DNA from: Picochlorum sp. 'celeri'
Lineage: Eukaryota; Chlorophyta; Trebouxiophyceae
Reading direction: 5' to 3'
NCBI GenBank assembly: GCA_010909725.1
Contig: JAACMV010000014.1
Span: forward strand, 558,001-622,000
Length of the DNA stretch: 64,000 bases
Below the pieces are notes generated by a model that saw only the letters and a list, made by a program, of their open reading frames with translations, made no database searches and had not been told where the DNA came from. The position numbers were made by a program, and so were the translations under genes. This document shows, in pieces, positions 50,738 to 63,195 of the stretch. How positions within the stretch are numbered: the first letter of the stretch is position 1; each line of letters starts with the position of its first letter.

Positions 50738-53472
50738 ATGCTGAAACTCGCAGCAAGGAAAGCGAGCACGTTCTACCCTCTTTCGAGGCATTTTTACTCT
50801 TTGAATTTACAAAGAAATCATTCTACTGTGACATCTGTTGCATGCATGGCGCAATTAGAGCTAGGAAAGGCGGTACGTTGTGACCAAGAAACAGTCTGCC
50901 ACACCAATTTTACCAATTACTTTATGCGCAGGCTATCGTCAGGATTCTACCGAATGAGCCTTCCATGACAATTCAGGTCCAGATAGGTGGCAAGGTGAGG
51001 AATTTAGACAGGCCTCAGGATGAACTGGTCGAGAAGCCATTGATGAGACTACAAAAGTCTGCTTGCCAGAATCCAAAGAAGAAGAAGAAGAAAAATTCTG
51101 TCGAGGCCGAGGTTGTTCAAGCAGAGGTTCCTCAGGTATCGATTTACATGGGCCCTGATGAATCGTATCCGGCGTTGGATCCGGGTACAACAACGAACAG
51201 AGATGCTTGGAGGCAAGACTATCTTTTGAAAATTGGACAGGCTGCATATTCAATAATTGTGAACCCTCCATGCGTTGAGAAGCTCCATGTCCATGGAACT
51301 GTTTTCTCCGGTATCCCTATTATACCACATGTTGACGCGGTTTTCACGGACTTTGTAGAGTGGCAATGGGAAGTTCGAAATCAGAGTAATGAATGGGTTT
51401 CTGTGTCTCGAGGAAAGCATCCAGCGTGGATTCCCTCAGAAAATGATGTAGGATGCATGTTACGAGCTTCTTGTACACCAATTCAAAATAGAAGCAAGTT
51501 AATTCATGATTCGCGTGAGGAGTATGAGCTGCGAGGATTTGGATCAACGTTGGAGATTGGGCCAGTACATCCAGCCCCACCCAGTGCATCTTTGGGACGG
51601 GTCCCCAACGGCCATTCCTGGACAACGTCTCCAGAATTTAGAGTGATGACGTATAATATATTGGCTGATCAGTATGCGTCAACAGATACTGCAAAGAATG
51701 AAATTTTTTCACATTGCCCAAATGAATTCTTGGAGTGGCAGTACAGGAGGCCATTGATTTTCAAAGAAATTCTCGATTATAAACCAGATATTGCTTGCTT
51801 ACAGGAAGTAGATGCTTCTGCTTTCAATCTTCTACTGGATCCTAGCCTGAAAGAATTTGGATTTGAAGGCGTGTACACGAACAAGGCCGGGCGCGTTACT
51901 GAAGGTAGTGCCACATTCTGGAGACGCGATAGATTTCAATTGGTGGATAGATTGGAGATGGAAATGAGGCAATTCTTTCCAAAGAACTCTTCCCAGGAGG
52001 AAATCAGCCAATCACCTTTGGGACCTGCACTAAAACCCATGTTGCAGTCGTCGCCAAAATTGTGTGAAGCACTGCAAAAGGTTGGAACAATTGCACAGCT
52101 GACATTGCTTGTTCCCCATGGCCCTCCGTCAAGCTGGGGTCTCTCGCGGCCTCTCTGTGTCATCAACACGCACTTATTTTACCATTATGCTGCCCCCCAT
52201 ATTCGAACTATCCACGTCTGGGCAATGTTGCGTCAGGCAGAGGAATTTATTGAGAGGGCCATGGTTGATCATGAACATGCCCTTGGAGGATCAAGGCCAA
52301 GTTTGCTCTTCTGTGGTGACTTGAACTCGGACATAAATGATGGTATTCCTGGTACAGTCCAACTTCTTCGAACGGGAAACGTGAGTGAGGATTACTGGGA
52401 TTGGAAATTCGGTACAGACTTTGCCTGGGGAAATGCTGGGAGAGGTCAGGATGAGGAGGAATCAGGTGAGTTGGCCAAGATGGTCCACTCTGATGTTGAA
52501 GGCCTCAGCCCGGTGCGTCAGGCAGATTCAAACCTTCCGATTGTTCCTGGAGTATCCCTCAAATCTCCTTTTTCTCTAGAAACTGCCGACGGTATGATTC
52601 CAGAGTTTACAAACTTTGTCAAGGGATACCAAGGACTGTTAGATTACGTTTGGTTCCAGCAGGACTTTATTCGGGTGAATGGAGTTGCACACTGCCCGAC
52701 CAAAATGGAACTAGGTGGTTATCTTCCATCAGAACAATACCCATCTGATCATCTTGCTGTCGTGGCTGACTTGGAATTTGTAGAGGAGCAGCAGCAGATT
52801 GCTAAAACAATGTTGCATCCTCACGGGACCCACATGGAAGCAGCATTTCGTAATGTGCCCTTTGCTGAGGATGCTCTGCAGAGAGAGCAAGTTATCGCTG
52901 TACCAACAGATACGATTTATGGTATAGCCGGTCTCGCATCATCATCAAAGTCTATTCAAGAAATCTATGCAATCAAGCGAAGGGACTTTGAAAAGCCGCT
53001 TGCGGTTTGCGTTGCAGACCACGAAGACATATCAGACATATGTCATGTAGACCATCTTCCACCAAATATTCTGAAACGATTGCTTCCAGGGCCTGTCACC
53101 GTGGTATTAGATAGGAAGAAAGGTTGTCCCGGGCTATCTGATGATTTGAATCCAGGCATTGATGCACTAGCTGTCAGAATCCCAGATTTCCCCTTTCTGA
53201 GGGCAATTTGCCGACAGGTTCAAACCCCTTTAGCACTGACATCAGCGAATATTAGTGGAGATCAAAGTCCAGTACGAACAGATGAGATGGGCGGCGTAGC
53301 AGAACAATGCGCACTCATATTTGACCATGGGTTCCTCGGTGAGCAGAGGTCAGGATCCACAATCATAGACTTACGAAAGCCTAGCGCATTTTCAATCATT
53401 AGAGAGGGCTCGGCGTTTGAAGAAACAGTGAGCATTCTAACACAGAATGGACTTGTTCTTGAAGAACGATGA
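50738..53472 (+). CDS. PDE12-like 2',5'-phosphodiesterase fused to a YrdC/Sua5 domain
   Basis: Exons 50738-50872 and 50932-53472; the 59-bp intron has a GTACGT donor and a TGCGCAG acceptor. 891 residues. The N-terminus is Arg/Ser-rich, fitting a mitochondrial presequence. Residues ~46-270 match the PDE12 N-terminal domain; ~279-650 are an EEP nuclease domain: VMTYNILADQYAS, ACLQEVDAS, CVINTHLF-like, FCGDLNSDINDG and SDHLAVVADLEF. PDE12 removes poly(A) and 2',5'-oligoadenylate in mitochondria. Residues ~694-885 are a complete YrdC domain: VIAVPTDTIYGIAG, IYAIKRRDFEKPLAV, LLPGPVTVVL, LAVRIPD and LTSANISG, the enzyme making threonylcarbamoyl-AMP for tRNA t6A37. No stop or splice site separates the two. 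Confidence 0.88.
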
Positions 53473-53525
53473 AGATGTATACATATATGAGCATTACTTG
53501 GTCTTACACAAATTGCATACATACA

Positions 53526-54669
53526 TCAAAGCCTATCAGGCACCTGGATTGTCAAATCATACAAATACACATTCTTGTCAAACACAGCTCCCAAATCGGC
53601 CAATTTATTGAAGAACGTGATGAAATCAATCTCATAATCTTGTCTAAATGTTGTCGCTCTGCTCTTGTCATACTTTTGTTTCCAAGCATCAAATGTGGGA
53701 TCTTGTGCAAAAGCAGCCTCTGCTGCAGCTGGATCATCCTCCGAGGCTGTCCACAACAAAAATGTAGGCCTCTCCCAGAAAGGAGCCTTCTTACCAAGTG
53801 GTCCTCCAAGTTGAGAAGGGTCCTTCACGTTCAATGCACCCATGAATGCCTGCACCTCGGCTGAAGAGGACCCTGGTCCTGGGATATTCACATCAGGATC
53901 AGGCCCAGTGCTGTCCACCCTGCCAAGCTTGACTTCGAATGGGTTTCCAAACTGCTGAGCAAGAGTCTGACTCTTTTCTGACCGCGCAGCCTTTTCTTGA
54001 TTCCACGACAGCTCAGTCGTCACCTTGGCAGCCAACACAATTGTATCTGCCCAAGACACCATTGCCTGTGCTGGAGGCCCATTCGCCTTCACCGCCTCCC
54101 GAACTTTACGCAATTTGTCAACCAAAGCATTTAAATCGCGATTCACAGGGCGTTTCAATTCCTCAGCCGTCGCAATTGACCCGTTCATGCCACCAGTCTT
54201 GGTCTTGGCATCAAATGTTGCAGCATCATGAATCAACAATCGCATCGCCGCTGGGGCATCAGCGGCAGTCAAAACACTCTTCATCTCCTTCTCAACTCGT
54301 TTCTGCATCATTCAACAATATCCCAGGCTCATGATGGATGGATCACACAACCACGCTGAGGAATACATGAACATCATCAAGCACACCCATTACCTGAAAA
54401 TCAGCCAACAAGTCCCTCTTCTGAAAAGCAGATAATGCGCTGCCCTTGATCACCTTGTCCACCAGCTTGGCCTCTGCAATATCAGGTACAATCAACTGGG
54501 TCCCCACAGAGATAGCCATACCTCCAGCAATGCCCGTCAAAACCTGACGTCGATCTGGATCAGCAACCGAGCAAACCACCCTGGACACCCTTCCATTCGA
54601 TCCAATCTGCCTAGAGTATGCGCATTTTGATAGATTGGTTTTCTGAGATCCAATCAGACCCGCCTTCAT
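53526..54669 (-). CDS. TL29: TL29/APX4-like thylakoid lumen protein
   Basis: Exons 54394-54669 and 53526-54302; a 91-bp intron (GTAATG donor, ATGCAG acceptor) joins LLADFQ to KRVEKEM. 350 residues. Transit peptide, then a twin-arginine lumen signal (DRRQVLTGIAGGMAIS, ending AEA). The mature part resembles plant TL29, a class of ascorbate-peroxidase-like proteins: LLIHDAATFDAKTKTGGMNG, SWADTIVLAAKV and DYEIDFITFFNKLADLG. TL29 binds near PSII and is thought to lack peroxidase activity; the haem-ligand regions look degenerate here too. Its family distribution supports a green host. Confidence 0.8.
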
Positions 54670-55280
54670 TGTTCAATGTGTGTATCAAGAGGAAGAGAAG
54701 AAGAAGAGGAAGAAGAAAGTTCACCAATAGCCACTCCTGTGAGAAACCGTACGATGAATACCGCTACGTGCTGAATATCCCAACAGAAATTCTAAAATAA
54801 TCGCATATGTGACTGGCAATGGCGGATCAACGAGTAATATTGGTAGAAATACCCATCTTGCTTGGAATCTCTGCCTTATCCCCTCCAGGGGCGCCTTCAC
54901 GGAGACCACGCCGAGGGGCGCCTGAATTGCATTTGAAACCGTTGGCTCACTGGCATGATGCAGCAATACTGCGACTGCATGCATTCAAAACAATTACACA
55001 TACAATATATAGACTGTGTTGGATATTCCAGTGACTGAATATCAGAGATTGTGCATCGACTGTGTCGTATTCTCGAATTTGAAATTGAACCGAATTCTCG
55101 ACGCAACAACGCCATGTTTGTCAAAAGGGCTTTTATCGCAATGGGTATGTGATATTTTGCAATATTTTGCATAAAAGAATACATTTTTGGATGAATATAC
55201 CGTATTGAGGTGCAATCGATTGGATGGGTGGGTGACGTCAACTACCCCAGAGGAGGGTGGTTGCATTGTCGATTCTCGTC
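54670..55280. promoter_or_regulatory. Intergenic region with a CRE-like site
   Basis: 611 bp between divergent TL29 and the coiled-coil gene. No gene recognised. TGACGTCA, a bZIP/CRE palindrome, lies at 55233-55240, 40 bp before the downstream ATG. Confidence 0.45.
55233..55240. promoter_or_regulatory. CRE-like bZIP site TGACGTCA
   Basis: Perfect 8-bp palindrome matching the ATF/CREB and plant C-box core. One site this short is weak evidence. Confidence 0.3.
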
Positions 55281-55928
55281 ATGATGATGGTTGCTGATGC
55301 TGTAGGCAAGCCTGTGCGCTGGATCAGACGTATCATACGACAGAAGAAGGAAATGTCGATTGTTATCGAGGCGCATTCGAAAGAAATGGAGGCGATTTTG
55401 GAGATGCATAGGAAACAGATGGAGGCAATCTGTGCGTGGAACGCGGATGAATTAGACCTGACATTTCAGCGATATAATATTGGGCTTGCTTTGGTATTTG
55501 AAAGGTTTATTGAGCAGTTGGAGGCTGCGTTTGTTGGAATGTCTCAGGAGGCTGCGCCAAAGGGTCCATGCTCTCAAAGGACAGAGCCACAGGTCATGAA
55601 GGATATGCCACATCTGTTCCCAATCAAGGGTGGCATTCTCTTGGATGACTCGCGAGATATTATTACCACTGCTCCAAGCCCCCCAAAGCCTTGCTTGTTG
55701 CAAGAAGTATCGGTACAGGATTTGATGGCAACATCTGATGATGACACCCATTCAGACAACAACTCGGAGCATGCATCTGATGCTGAGATGGCAGAGCAAG
55801 CCAGGCAAAGAGCTGCTCGTGAGGAGAAGATGCGCATAAAACAGTCGCTGCGACATCAGGTAAAGCAAATGCCTCGACACAGAAAATCAAATTATAAGAT
55901 GAATAGAACATTCTTTGCTCCAATCTAA
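55281..55928 (+). CDS. Orphan coiled-coil protein
   Basis: 215 residues from ATG 55281 (first of tandem ATGs; the GTG at 55257 is rejected). A short hydrophobic N-terminus is followed by a likely coiled coil (KKEMSIVIEAHSKEMEAILE, then MHRKQMEAIC), a Ser/Asp-rich acidic middle (SDDDTHSDNNSEHASDAE) and a basic C-terminus. No family recognised. An upstream exon is possible because GCTGTAG before GCAAGCC could be an acceptor. It converges on DIM1 with 7 bp between stops. Confidence 0.5.
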   Translation: MMMVADAVGKPVRWIRRIIRQKKEMSIVIEAHSKEMEAILEMHRKQMEAICAWNADELDLTFQRYNIGLALVFERFIEQLEAAFVGMSQEAAPKGPCSQRTEPQVMKDMPHLFPIKGGILLDDSRDIITTAPSPPKPCLLQEVSVQDLMATSDDDTHSDNNSEHASDAEMAEQARQRAAREEKMRIKQSLRHQVKQMPRHRKSNYKMNRTFFAPI

Positions 55929-55935
55929 CATTGCA

Positions 55936-57432
<1,497 letters not shown>

Positions 57433-58374
57433 ATGGCAGTGGATGCCGGGCGTAGTGATGTACCAGATACCAAAATCAATATAGAAGCAGAAGATAGGGA
57501 GGCGGAGGAGGAAAAGGAGGATCCTCTTGTGAAGGCCAAGAGGGAGCAGGAGGAGTTGGAACAAGCACTGGAAGCAGCTCGAGATGTAAACCCCAATGAT
57601 GATCCGGCGATGAAGGTATGTGGTCGCGTGAATGTGATGCTCTACAATACAGTCATTTTCTGAATGAATGTTGCGTGAATTTCTTCGCAGGCATTCTATG
57701 CTGATATGAAAGAGGTGGATAGAGAAAATCAAGTGAACAGGGTCTTGGGAGCTTTTAAATTGAATCCTTACGAAATGCTGGGTCTCCGATTTGATGCACC
57801 TGATGAGGATATTTCTCGTATGTATCGTAAAGTCTCATTAGCAGTACATCCTGATAAATGCTCACACCCAAGGGCCAAGGATGCATTTGAAATTATTGGC
57901 CATGCTCAGAAGGAACTTCAGGATCCAGAGAAGAAGCAGAGGTTGGACTTTGTGCTGCAGCAGGTGAAGGACTCTGTCATATCTGATTGGAAGAAAGCAG
58001 CAAAGGATGATCCAGCGTCGCAGCTCGCTGTCGCTGTTGATGGCCTTGAGGCAGTTGTTCAGAAATGGCTGGCAACTGATGAATTCCATGATGCATGGAA
58101 AATGAAGGCGAGGGATGTTTTAGCAAAGACAGAATGGCGACGACGAAAGATGGCAAAAAGACTTGAGGAAGAAACTGAGAGGGCAAAGGAAGAATCGAAA
58201 AAGAGAAAGGAGGAGATCAAACAGGCTAGAGATGAAGAAAAAAAGTGGGAGACCACACGGGATGACAGAGTAGGAAACTGGAGGGATTTTATGAAGAAGA
58301 AGAAGAAAAAGAGCAGAGGAGGAAGTGCAGTGCTCGGTGGACTAAAACCGCCAAAGTCAAAGATTGCAAAATGA
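57433..58374 (+). CDS. DNAJC8: J-domain protein, DNAJC8/SPF31 family
   Basis: Exons 57433-57615 and 57691-58374; intron 75 bp (GTATGT donor, CGCAG acceptor). 288 residues. Acidic N-terminus, then VDRENQVNRVLGAFKLNPYE, a family hallmark, then the J domain with HPDK in SLAVHPDKCSHPRAKDAFE. A long charged helical tail (KRLEEETERAKEESKKRKEE) and ending GGLKPPKSK follow, as in DNAJC8, a spliceosome-associated HSP70 co-chaperone. Ends 3 bp from the convergent TPR gene. Confidence 0.92.
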
Positions 58375-58377
58375 TAT

Positions 58378-59528
58378 TTATTGGGTACTATTGCCAAACA
58401 TATTTCTAAATGACGCCTCTGACTTTTTATCCTGAACTTTTGTCACTCTCATGAGCTTTTCAATCTCTGGAAGCTCCTCAGAAAGCATATTTAAATCTCG
58501 CAGGTGTTCTGTAACCTGATCAGCTGCGTCATATTCGTGCCTCCCTATCAATGCCTTTGCCTTGCGAGCAAGCGCCTTTTGGCACTCTGGATCCAGTTCC
58601 AATGCATCATCACATGCCCTGACTGCCGCTCCGAAATCTTTCGTCGCGAGATTCACCGCTGCAATATTACAGTTCACTGCAATCCTATTCGAGATCACTT
58701 CAATCTGATCAGCTTGACTCAGCCCTTGCACAAGATCAACAATAGATTTGGCCCGTACATAATGATGCAATGCCTCTGCAAATGCCCCCTTCCTATATGC
58801 ATCATTTCCCTTTCTCCTCTCGACAAGCTGCAATGTTCAATTGTAATTTCAATTTTAAATTCTGACAACAGCACACAAACGTGAATGACACGCAAGATGA
58901 CAGAAAACAACGCACATGCTCATTCAATGCCTGCACAAGCTGATCTGTAGGCAACCTAGCAACCTGCCTCGTCTTTGCCTCAAACTCCTCATGAAACTCA
59001 TTCGACGGATCTTTCAACAATCGAATAAAATACTCCTCCATCTCATCCTCCGTCATCCGGCCTTCATCCATCATTTTCTGAGCAGTAGACAACATCTCAA
59101 TCACCCTTGGATTCTTTGCCCACTGCTCAAAATCCCCATTGGGATCATTCGCAAATGTCATCACCACCTTTTTCAACACCCTATTCTTCAGAAAAGGAGC
59201 AATAGACAATTGCGCGTCATAATCAGACTCCAAAACCGTACTACGAAATTTCAAGGCATGAAGCTTCTCTTGCAGCTTGAGTGCCTGCTTCACCTCTTTC
59301 CTCTGATGCTTTTCTAGAATAGGCTGATTCTCCGGACGAGCCAGAAACTCTTTAAAACTCGCCTCCTACACACCCAAAAGTATAGTACCTTTCATGACGT
59401 ATCCACAAAGAACAACAATAAGAATACAACACACACAGAGAACAACAAAAAGAACAGAACGACCCACGCACCATTGCCCCACCAGGGCCCCCTCCCCCCA
59501 TAAAATCATTCCCTGGAGCACTAAACAT
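58378..59528 (-). CDS. TPR-domain protein, C-terminal three-repeat type
   Basis: Exons 59472-59528, 58916-59365 and 58378-58827 give 318 residues; introns are 106 and 88 bp, both with GTGCGT donors. A Gly-rich start (GNDFMGGGGPGGAM) is followed by a helical domain with FARPENQP-like text (KEFLARPENQPILEKHQRK), NDPNGDFEQWAKNPRV and MLSTAQKMMDEGRM, resembling DP-type helical domains. The C-terminal half has TPR motifs (GNDAYRKGAFAEALHHYVRA, NCNIAAVNLATKDFGAAV, CDDALELDPECQKALARKA), with the Lys/Asn/Arg pattern of HSP70/HSP90-binding clamps. A co-chaperone role is inferred; no orthologue named. Confidence 0.7.
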
Positions 59529-60136
59529 AGTACTAGGTATACCCAACTGCCTCTATTCCGTTCGTCGTTGACCAACACGACCAATCTAGTTCGAATCAGG
59601 AATCGAATATGCAAACAAGAACCCAACAACACCTCTATCGTCCTCTTCTCAACCTATATAGGTGTAATATACTCGTATAGAGTACCAGTCACCACATCTA
59701 CCCCATATAGACTGGCTTCAGCCATCGCTGTCTCAAGGTACTGCGAATGAAGAAATGGTACTGCGATGTTGACCAATCCTGACTCGCCCGTTCATCCATC
59801 CTTTCCTTTCCCTCTGGTCTCTATTACCATTATTATAGAATAATCACATATAAATACTCATAGTACTGGTATGTATCGATTGATCAGTGGTATAGACTCG
59901 TTGGTATTGTCGTCGTTGACATTTTCACCCAATCACTCGTGAATTCGTTCGTCGCCTTTCATAGTTTGTATCTACCCATACATACACTATATATAACGTC
60001 ATGAATAGACTATAGGGCAACCACGATTGGATTGATTGGTTCAACGTCTACTTCCCCTTTTGTCTTTTCCTTCTTCTTGGTATGTATTACTAGTTCCCCT
60101 CCATACCATTGCAGGTATATATATTACATTGCCACC
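59529..60136. promoter_or_regulatory. Divergent intergenic region, TPR / ankyrin genes
   Basis: 608 bp. A possible 5'-UTR intron of the ankyrin gene (GTATGT near 60079 to TTGCAG ending near 60113). Otherwise nothing recognised. Confidence 0.4.
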
Positions 60137-60805
60137 ATGGAGGAGATTATGAAAAAGAGGCAGAAGGAGATTGAGGAGGCGTATGAGAAGCAGTGGGATG
60201 GTGGCAAGGGAGCCCACCACCCAGACTATGACCCTGAAGCAGTTGGGCAGGATGTTGTCAAGGCGAACAGAGCCACAGAGGAACTGTACAATGCTATAGT
60301 GAAAAATGATATCAAAAAAGTGTATGCAAAGATTGAAGAGGGCGCCGATGTCAACTTTGTGTTTGGAAGGGCGTACCGCTGCCCAGAGGGCTACACACCC
60401 CTCATGGTTGCTGCCCACAGGGGGCGCCTCGAATGCGCCAAGGCATTGTTGCGTGCTGGAGCTGACCCAAACTATATCAATGGAGCCGGTGATTTGTGCG
60501 TGTTCTGGGCCATTGATGGTGGGGTAGAGATGATCAAATTGTTCCTGGACTATGGAGTTGATCTGGATGCCACCACACCAAAGGGATGGACTCCACTGAG
60601 CTACTGCAAGGCCAAGGGCAAGTATGGTGCCACTGAAGAAAAGGGCATCTATCCAGAGGACGTTCTCAAGTACTATGGCGCAACCAAGTATGGGACTGGG
60701 CCACCTGCTCTTGGCCAGAGGTCTCCACGTGAATCGTACAATCCAGAGGCGGACAATTTCATGCGCGAGAGAGGCAGCTATCAAAAGCATCCAGAAGATC
60801 CATAA
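60137..60805 (+). CDS. Ankyrin-repeat protein
   Basis: 222 residues from ATG 60137, in an ideal initiation context (GCCACCATGG); the upstream frame to 60032 is probably leader or intron. A charged helical N-terminus is followed by about four ankyrin repeats: ELYNAIVKNDIKKVYAKIEE, GYTPLMVAAHRGRLECAKAL, DLCVFWAIDGGVEMIKLFL and GWTPLSYCKAKGKYG. The C-terminus is Pro/Arg-rich. Partner unknown. Confidence 0.8.
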   Translation: MEEIMKKRQKEIEEAYEKQWDGGKGAHHPDYDPEAVGQDVVKANRATEELYNAIVKNDIKKVYAKIEEGADVNFVFGRAYRCPEGYTPLMVAAHRGRLECAKALLRAGADPNYINGAGDLCVFWAIDGGVEMIKLFLDYGVDLDATTPKGWTPLSYCKAKGKYGATEEKGIYPEDVLKYYGATKYGTGPPALGQRSPRESYNPEADNFMRERGSYQKHPEDP

Positions 60806-60827
60806 AAAAATGTGTGATCAATTGTGT

Positions 60828-60832
60828 TGTAA
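60828..60832 (+). terminator. Candidate poly(A) signal TGTAA after the ankyrin gene
   Basis: TGTAA 23 bp after the stop, 62 bp before the ERV1 ATG. Confidence 0.4.
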
Positions 60833-60893
60833 TACGTCAATCTATATATTTATATACATGATAGTTGTCTGTATTGAGTAGCAGAACTGGATC

Positions 60894-61439
60894 ATGGACG
60901 AGGTGGTTCGCCACGTGTCGAATGGCTGTTTGACTCTTGCCTCTCGTTTGGATTCTGTTCGACGCCAAGGTCACGCATTTTTATTTGATAGAAATAATAA
61001 CAAAGTAGTAGATGAGGTACCCTCTCAATGGAATGGGAATGGGACTGGAACAGGCAGGTGGAAAGGGTCTCGTCAAGCGGTGAGCAGGGAGGAGGTTGGG
61101 AGGGCGTCATGGACGTTTTTACATACGCTTGCGGCCCAGTACCCGGAGAGGCCGACACGGCAGCAGAAGAGAGATGCAAGGAATCTGATAGATATTTTAA
61201 CGAGGATGTATCCGTGTGGAGAGTGTGCGAGGCATTTTAAAGAGGTGGTGCAGGCTCATCCCCCAGAGGTGGATACGAGGGAAGAGTTTTCGCAATGGAT
61301 GTGTCGGGTTCACAACGTGGTGAATCGATCTCTTGGGAAGCCGACGTTTAATTGCAAGTATATAGCCTCTCGGTGGGAGGGAATCGAATGTGATACGGAG
61401 GATGCGTGCTCACTGGACATGGGAGCCAAGAAGCGATGA
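60894..61439 (+). CDS. ERV1: ERV1/ALR FAD-linked sulfhydryl oxidase
   Basis: 181 residues. Reoxidises MIA40 in the mitochondrial intermembrane space. Core blocks are ASWTFLHTLAAQYPERPT, the redox CxxC in YPCGECARHFKEV, and CRVHNVVNRSLGKP for FAD binding. A C-terminal cysteine pair (CDTEDAC) after WEGIE resembles the C-terminal shuttle pair of plant ERV1, though spaced by five rather than four residues. The N-terminal ~55 residues are not conserved. Convergent with RPT5. Confidence 0.92.
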   Translation: MDEVVRHVSNGCLTLASRLDSVRRQGHAFLFDRNNNKVVDEVPSQWNGNGTGTGRWKGSRQAVSREEVGRASWTFLHTLAAQYPERPTRQQKRDARNLIDILTRMYPCGECARHFKEVVQAHPPEVDTREEFSQWMCRVHNVVNRSLGKPTFNCKYIASRWEGIECDTEDACSLDMGAKKR

Positions 61440-61470
61440 TGATGATGGCTACGCCATCTACACACATCTG

Positions 61471-61475
61471 TGTAA
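61471..61475 (+). terminator. Candidate poly(A) signal TGTAA after ERV1
   Basis: TGTAA 32 bp after the ERV1 stop within the 61-bp gap to RPT5. Confidence 0.4.
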
Positions 61476-61500
61476 TAATTATTATTACGATATATATTTA

Positions 61501-62802
61501 CTATGCATAGTAATTCAAATTTGCCTTCTTCTTTGCTTGTACTTCAATGATGGCGTCATTAAAGTCTTCGTGTTTGATGACAGTGGCATCTCTTCGGAGT
61601 GCCAACATGCCAGCTTCGACACAGACAGCCTTGAGCTGTGCTGCATTGAAGTCGTCTGTTGAGCTCCCCAGTTCGTCAAAGTTGACATCGGCTGATACAT
61701 TCATTTTTCTGGAATGAATTTGCAAAATCTTTGCTCTGGCCTCTTCGTTTGGATGGGGGAATTCAATCTTTCGATCCAATCGTCCAGATCGCATGAGCGC
61801 TGGGTCCAATATGTCTGGTCTATTCGTCGCGGCGATAATCTTGACATCATCGGCGGAGGAAAATCCATCCAATTGATTCAGCAATTCAAGCATTGTCCTC
61901 TGCACTTCTCTATCTCCACTGAGTTCGCTATCTCTTCGTGTTGTACCAATAGCATCAATCTCATCAATGAAAATGATTGCCGGGGCTTTTTCCTTGGCCA
62001 GAGCGAATGCATCGCGCACCATTTTTGCACCGTCACCGATGAACATTTGTACAAGAGATGGCCCTGCTAATTTTAAAAATGTTGCATTGGTCTGTGCTGC
62101 ACATGTCCTAGCAATAAGTGTTTTTCCTGTTCCTGGAGGACCATGAAGCAGCACTCCCTTTGGAGGCTTTATACCAATGGAAGTAAACCTATCTTTATGG
62201 GTAATAGGAAGTACAATCGCCTCTCGCAACTCTTGAATTTGCTTGTCCAAACCTCCCACATCAGAATAGTCCTCTGTCGGCTTCTCATCAACCTCCATGG
62301 CCTTGACTCGAGAATCATACTCTGCTGGTAGAGTATCCAATATCAAATACGAATCTTTGTTCACACCAACCAAGTCCCCTGGCTTTAGAGTCTCTGGGTC
62401 CACCAATCCCGGCACTGGAAGAAACACAGTCTGACGAGTTGAAGTCTTCAACACCACACACTTTTTATTCTTATCACTTCCCGCCTCCTGGTAACTCACA
62501 CCTCCATCTTCCTCATCTTCTTCATCTACCTCCTGATTATCCAACACCTCTACAATATTCCCCACAAGGTATGGCAACTGATTATTCAGTTTAATCTTCT
62601 CCTTATTCTCCCTGATCCTCTCATCCAACCCAGCCTTTTGATGCGTCAACCTATTCGACTCATCCCTCAACACCCTAATCTCATTGTCCAACAACCGCAC
62701 CCGCCTCTCAATATCCTCTGCCGACATTGTCTCGAACTCCTCTGGCAAAGCAAATTCATCCTGTCCTCCTTCCGTCCCAAAAATCTCAGCCTCCATGTCC
62801 AT
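61501..62802 (-). CDS. RPT5: 26S proteasome ATPase subunit RPT5
   Basis: 433 residues, one exon. AAA+ subunit of the 19S base. N-terminal coiled coil ([20 protein letters not shown]), OB domain with an acidic insert (DEEDEEDGG), then [20 protein letters not shown], Walker [12 protein letters not shown], pore loop around QMFIGDGAK, Walker [12 protein letters not shown], and the SRH ([20 protein letters not shown]). The C-terminus NYYA has the HbYX-like tail that opens the 20S gate, close to the usual FYA. Confidence 0.97.
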   Translation of the reverse strand: MDMEAEIFGTEGGQDEFALPEEFETMSAEDIERRVRLLDNEIRVLRDESNRLTHQKAGLDERIRENKEKIKLNNQLPYLVGNIVEVLDNQEVDEEDEEDGGVSYQEAGSDKNKKCVVLKTSTRQTVFLPVPGLVDPETLKPGDLVGVNKDSYLILDTLPAEYDSRVKAMEVDEKPTEDYSDVGGLDKQIQELREAIVLPITHKDRFTSIGIKPPKGVLLHGPPGTGKTLIARTCAAQTNATFLKLAGPSLVQMFIGDGAKMVRDAFALAKEKAPAIIFIDEIDAIGTTRRDSELSGDREVQRTMLELLNQLDGFSSADDVKIIAATNRPDILDPALMRSGRLDRKIEFPHPNEEARAKILQIHSRKMNVSADVNFDELGSSTDDFNAAQLKAVCVEAGMLALRRDATVIKHEDFNDAIIEVQAKKKANLNYYA

Positions 62803-63195
62803 GGCTCCAATCTACTTTTATATAAATATATGTATACAATATCTATAGCAATGACGGGTCGAATGAAACACGTGTGTTGAAATACCTCTTCTTCTGATCA
62901 CAGATATACACAACCACCAAAAACGACGACCAGGTCCTGTCCTTTGCTGACTACCTCGCAGGTATTACGTTTTATTTATCAAGTAAATTGATATCTTTTC
63001 CAATATATAGGCATCGAGTGGATATCAACGTGGTCACCATGAGGACCTGCTATGCTTCCGTAAATAAACAATAAAATCACCCGAGTTAACTCAAACGTTT
63101 GAACCGTGGTTGATGCCATTCTGTGTTGGGGAATTTCAATTTTCAGAGTACTGTATACCACATTGGGTATCTGATACCGGTGAAAACCAGCCCAT
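62803..63195. promoter_or_regulatory. Divergent promoter region, RPT5 / UBA4
   Basis: 393 bp between start codons. A TATATAAATATATG-like stretch lies just upstream of RPT5 (near 62818-62834). No gene seen. Confidence 0.45.
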
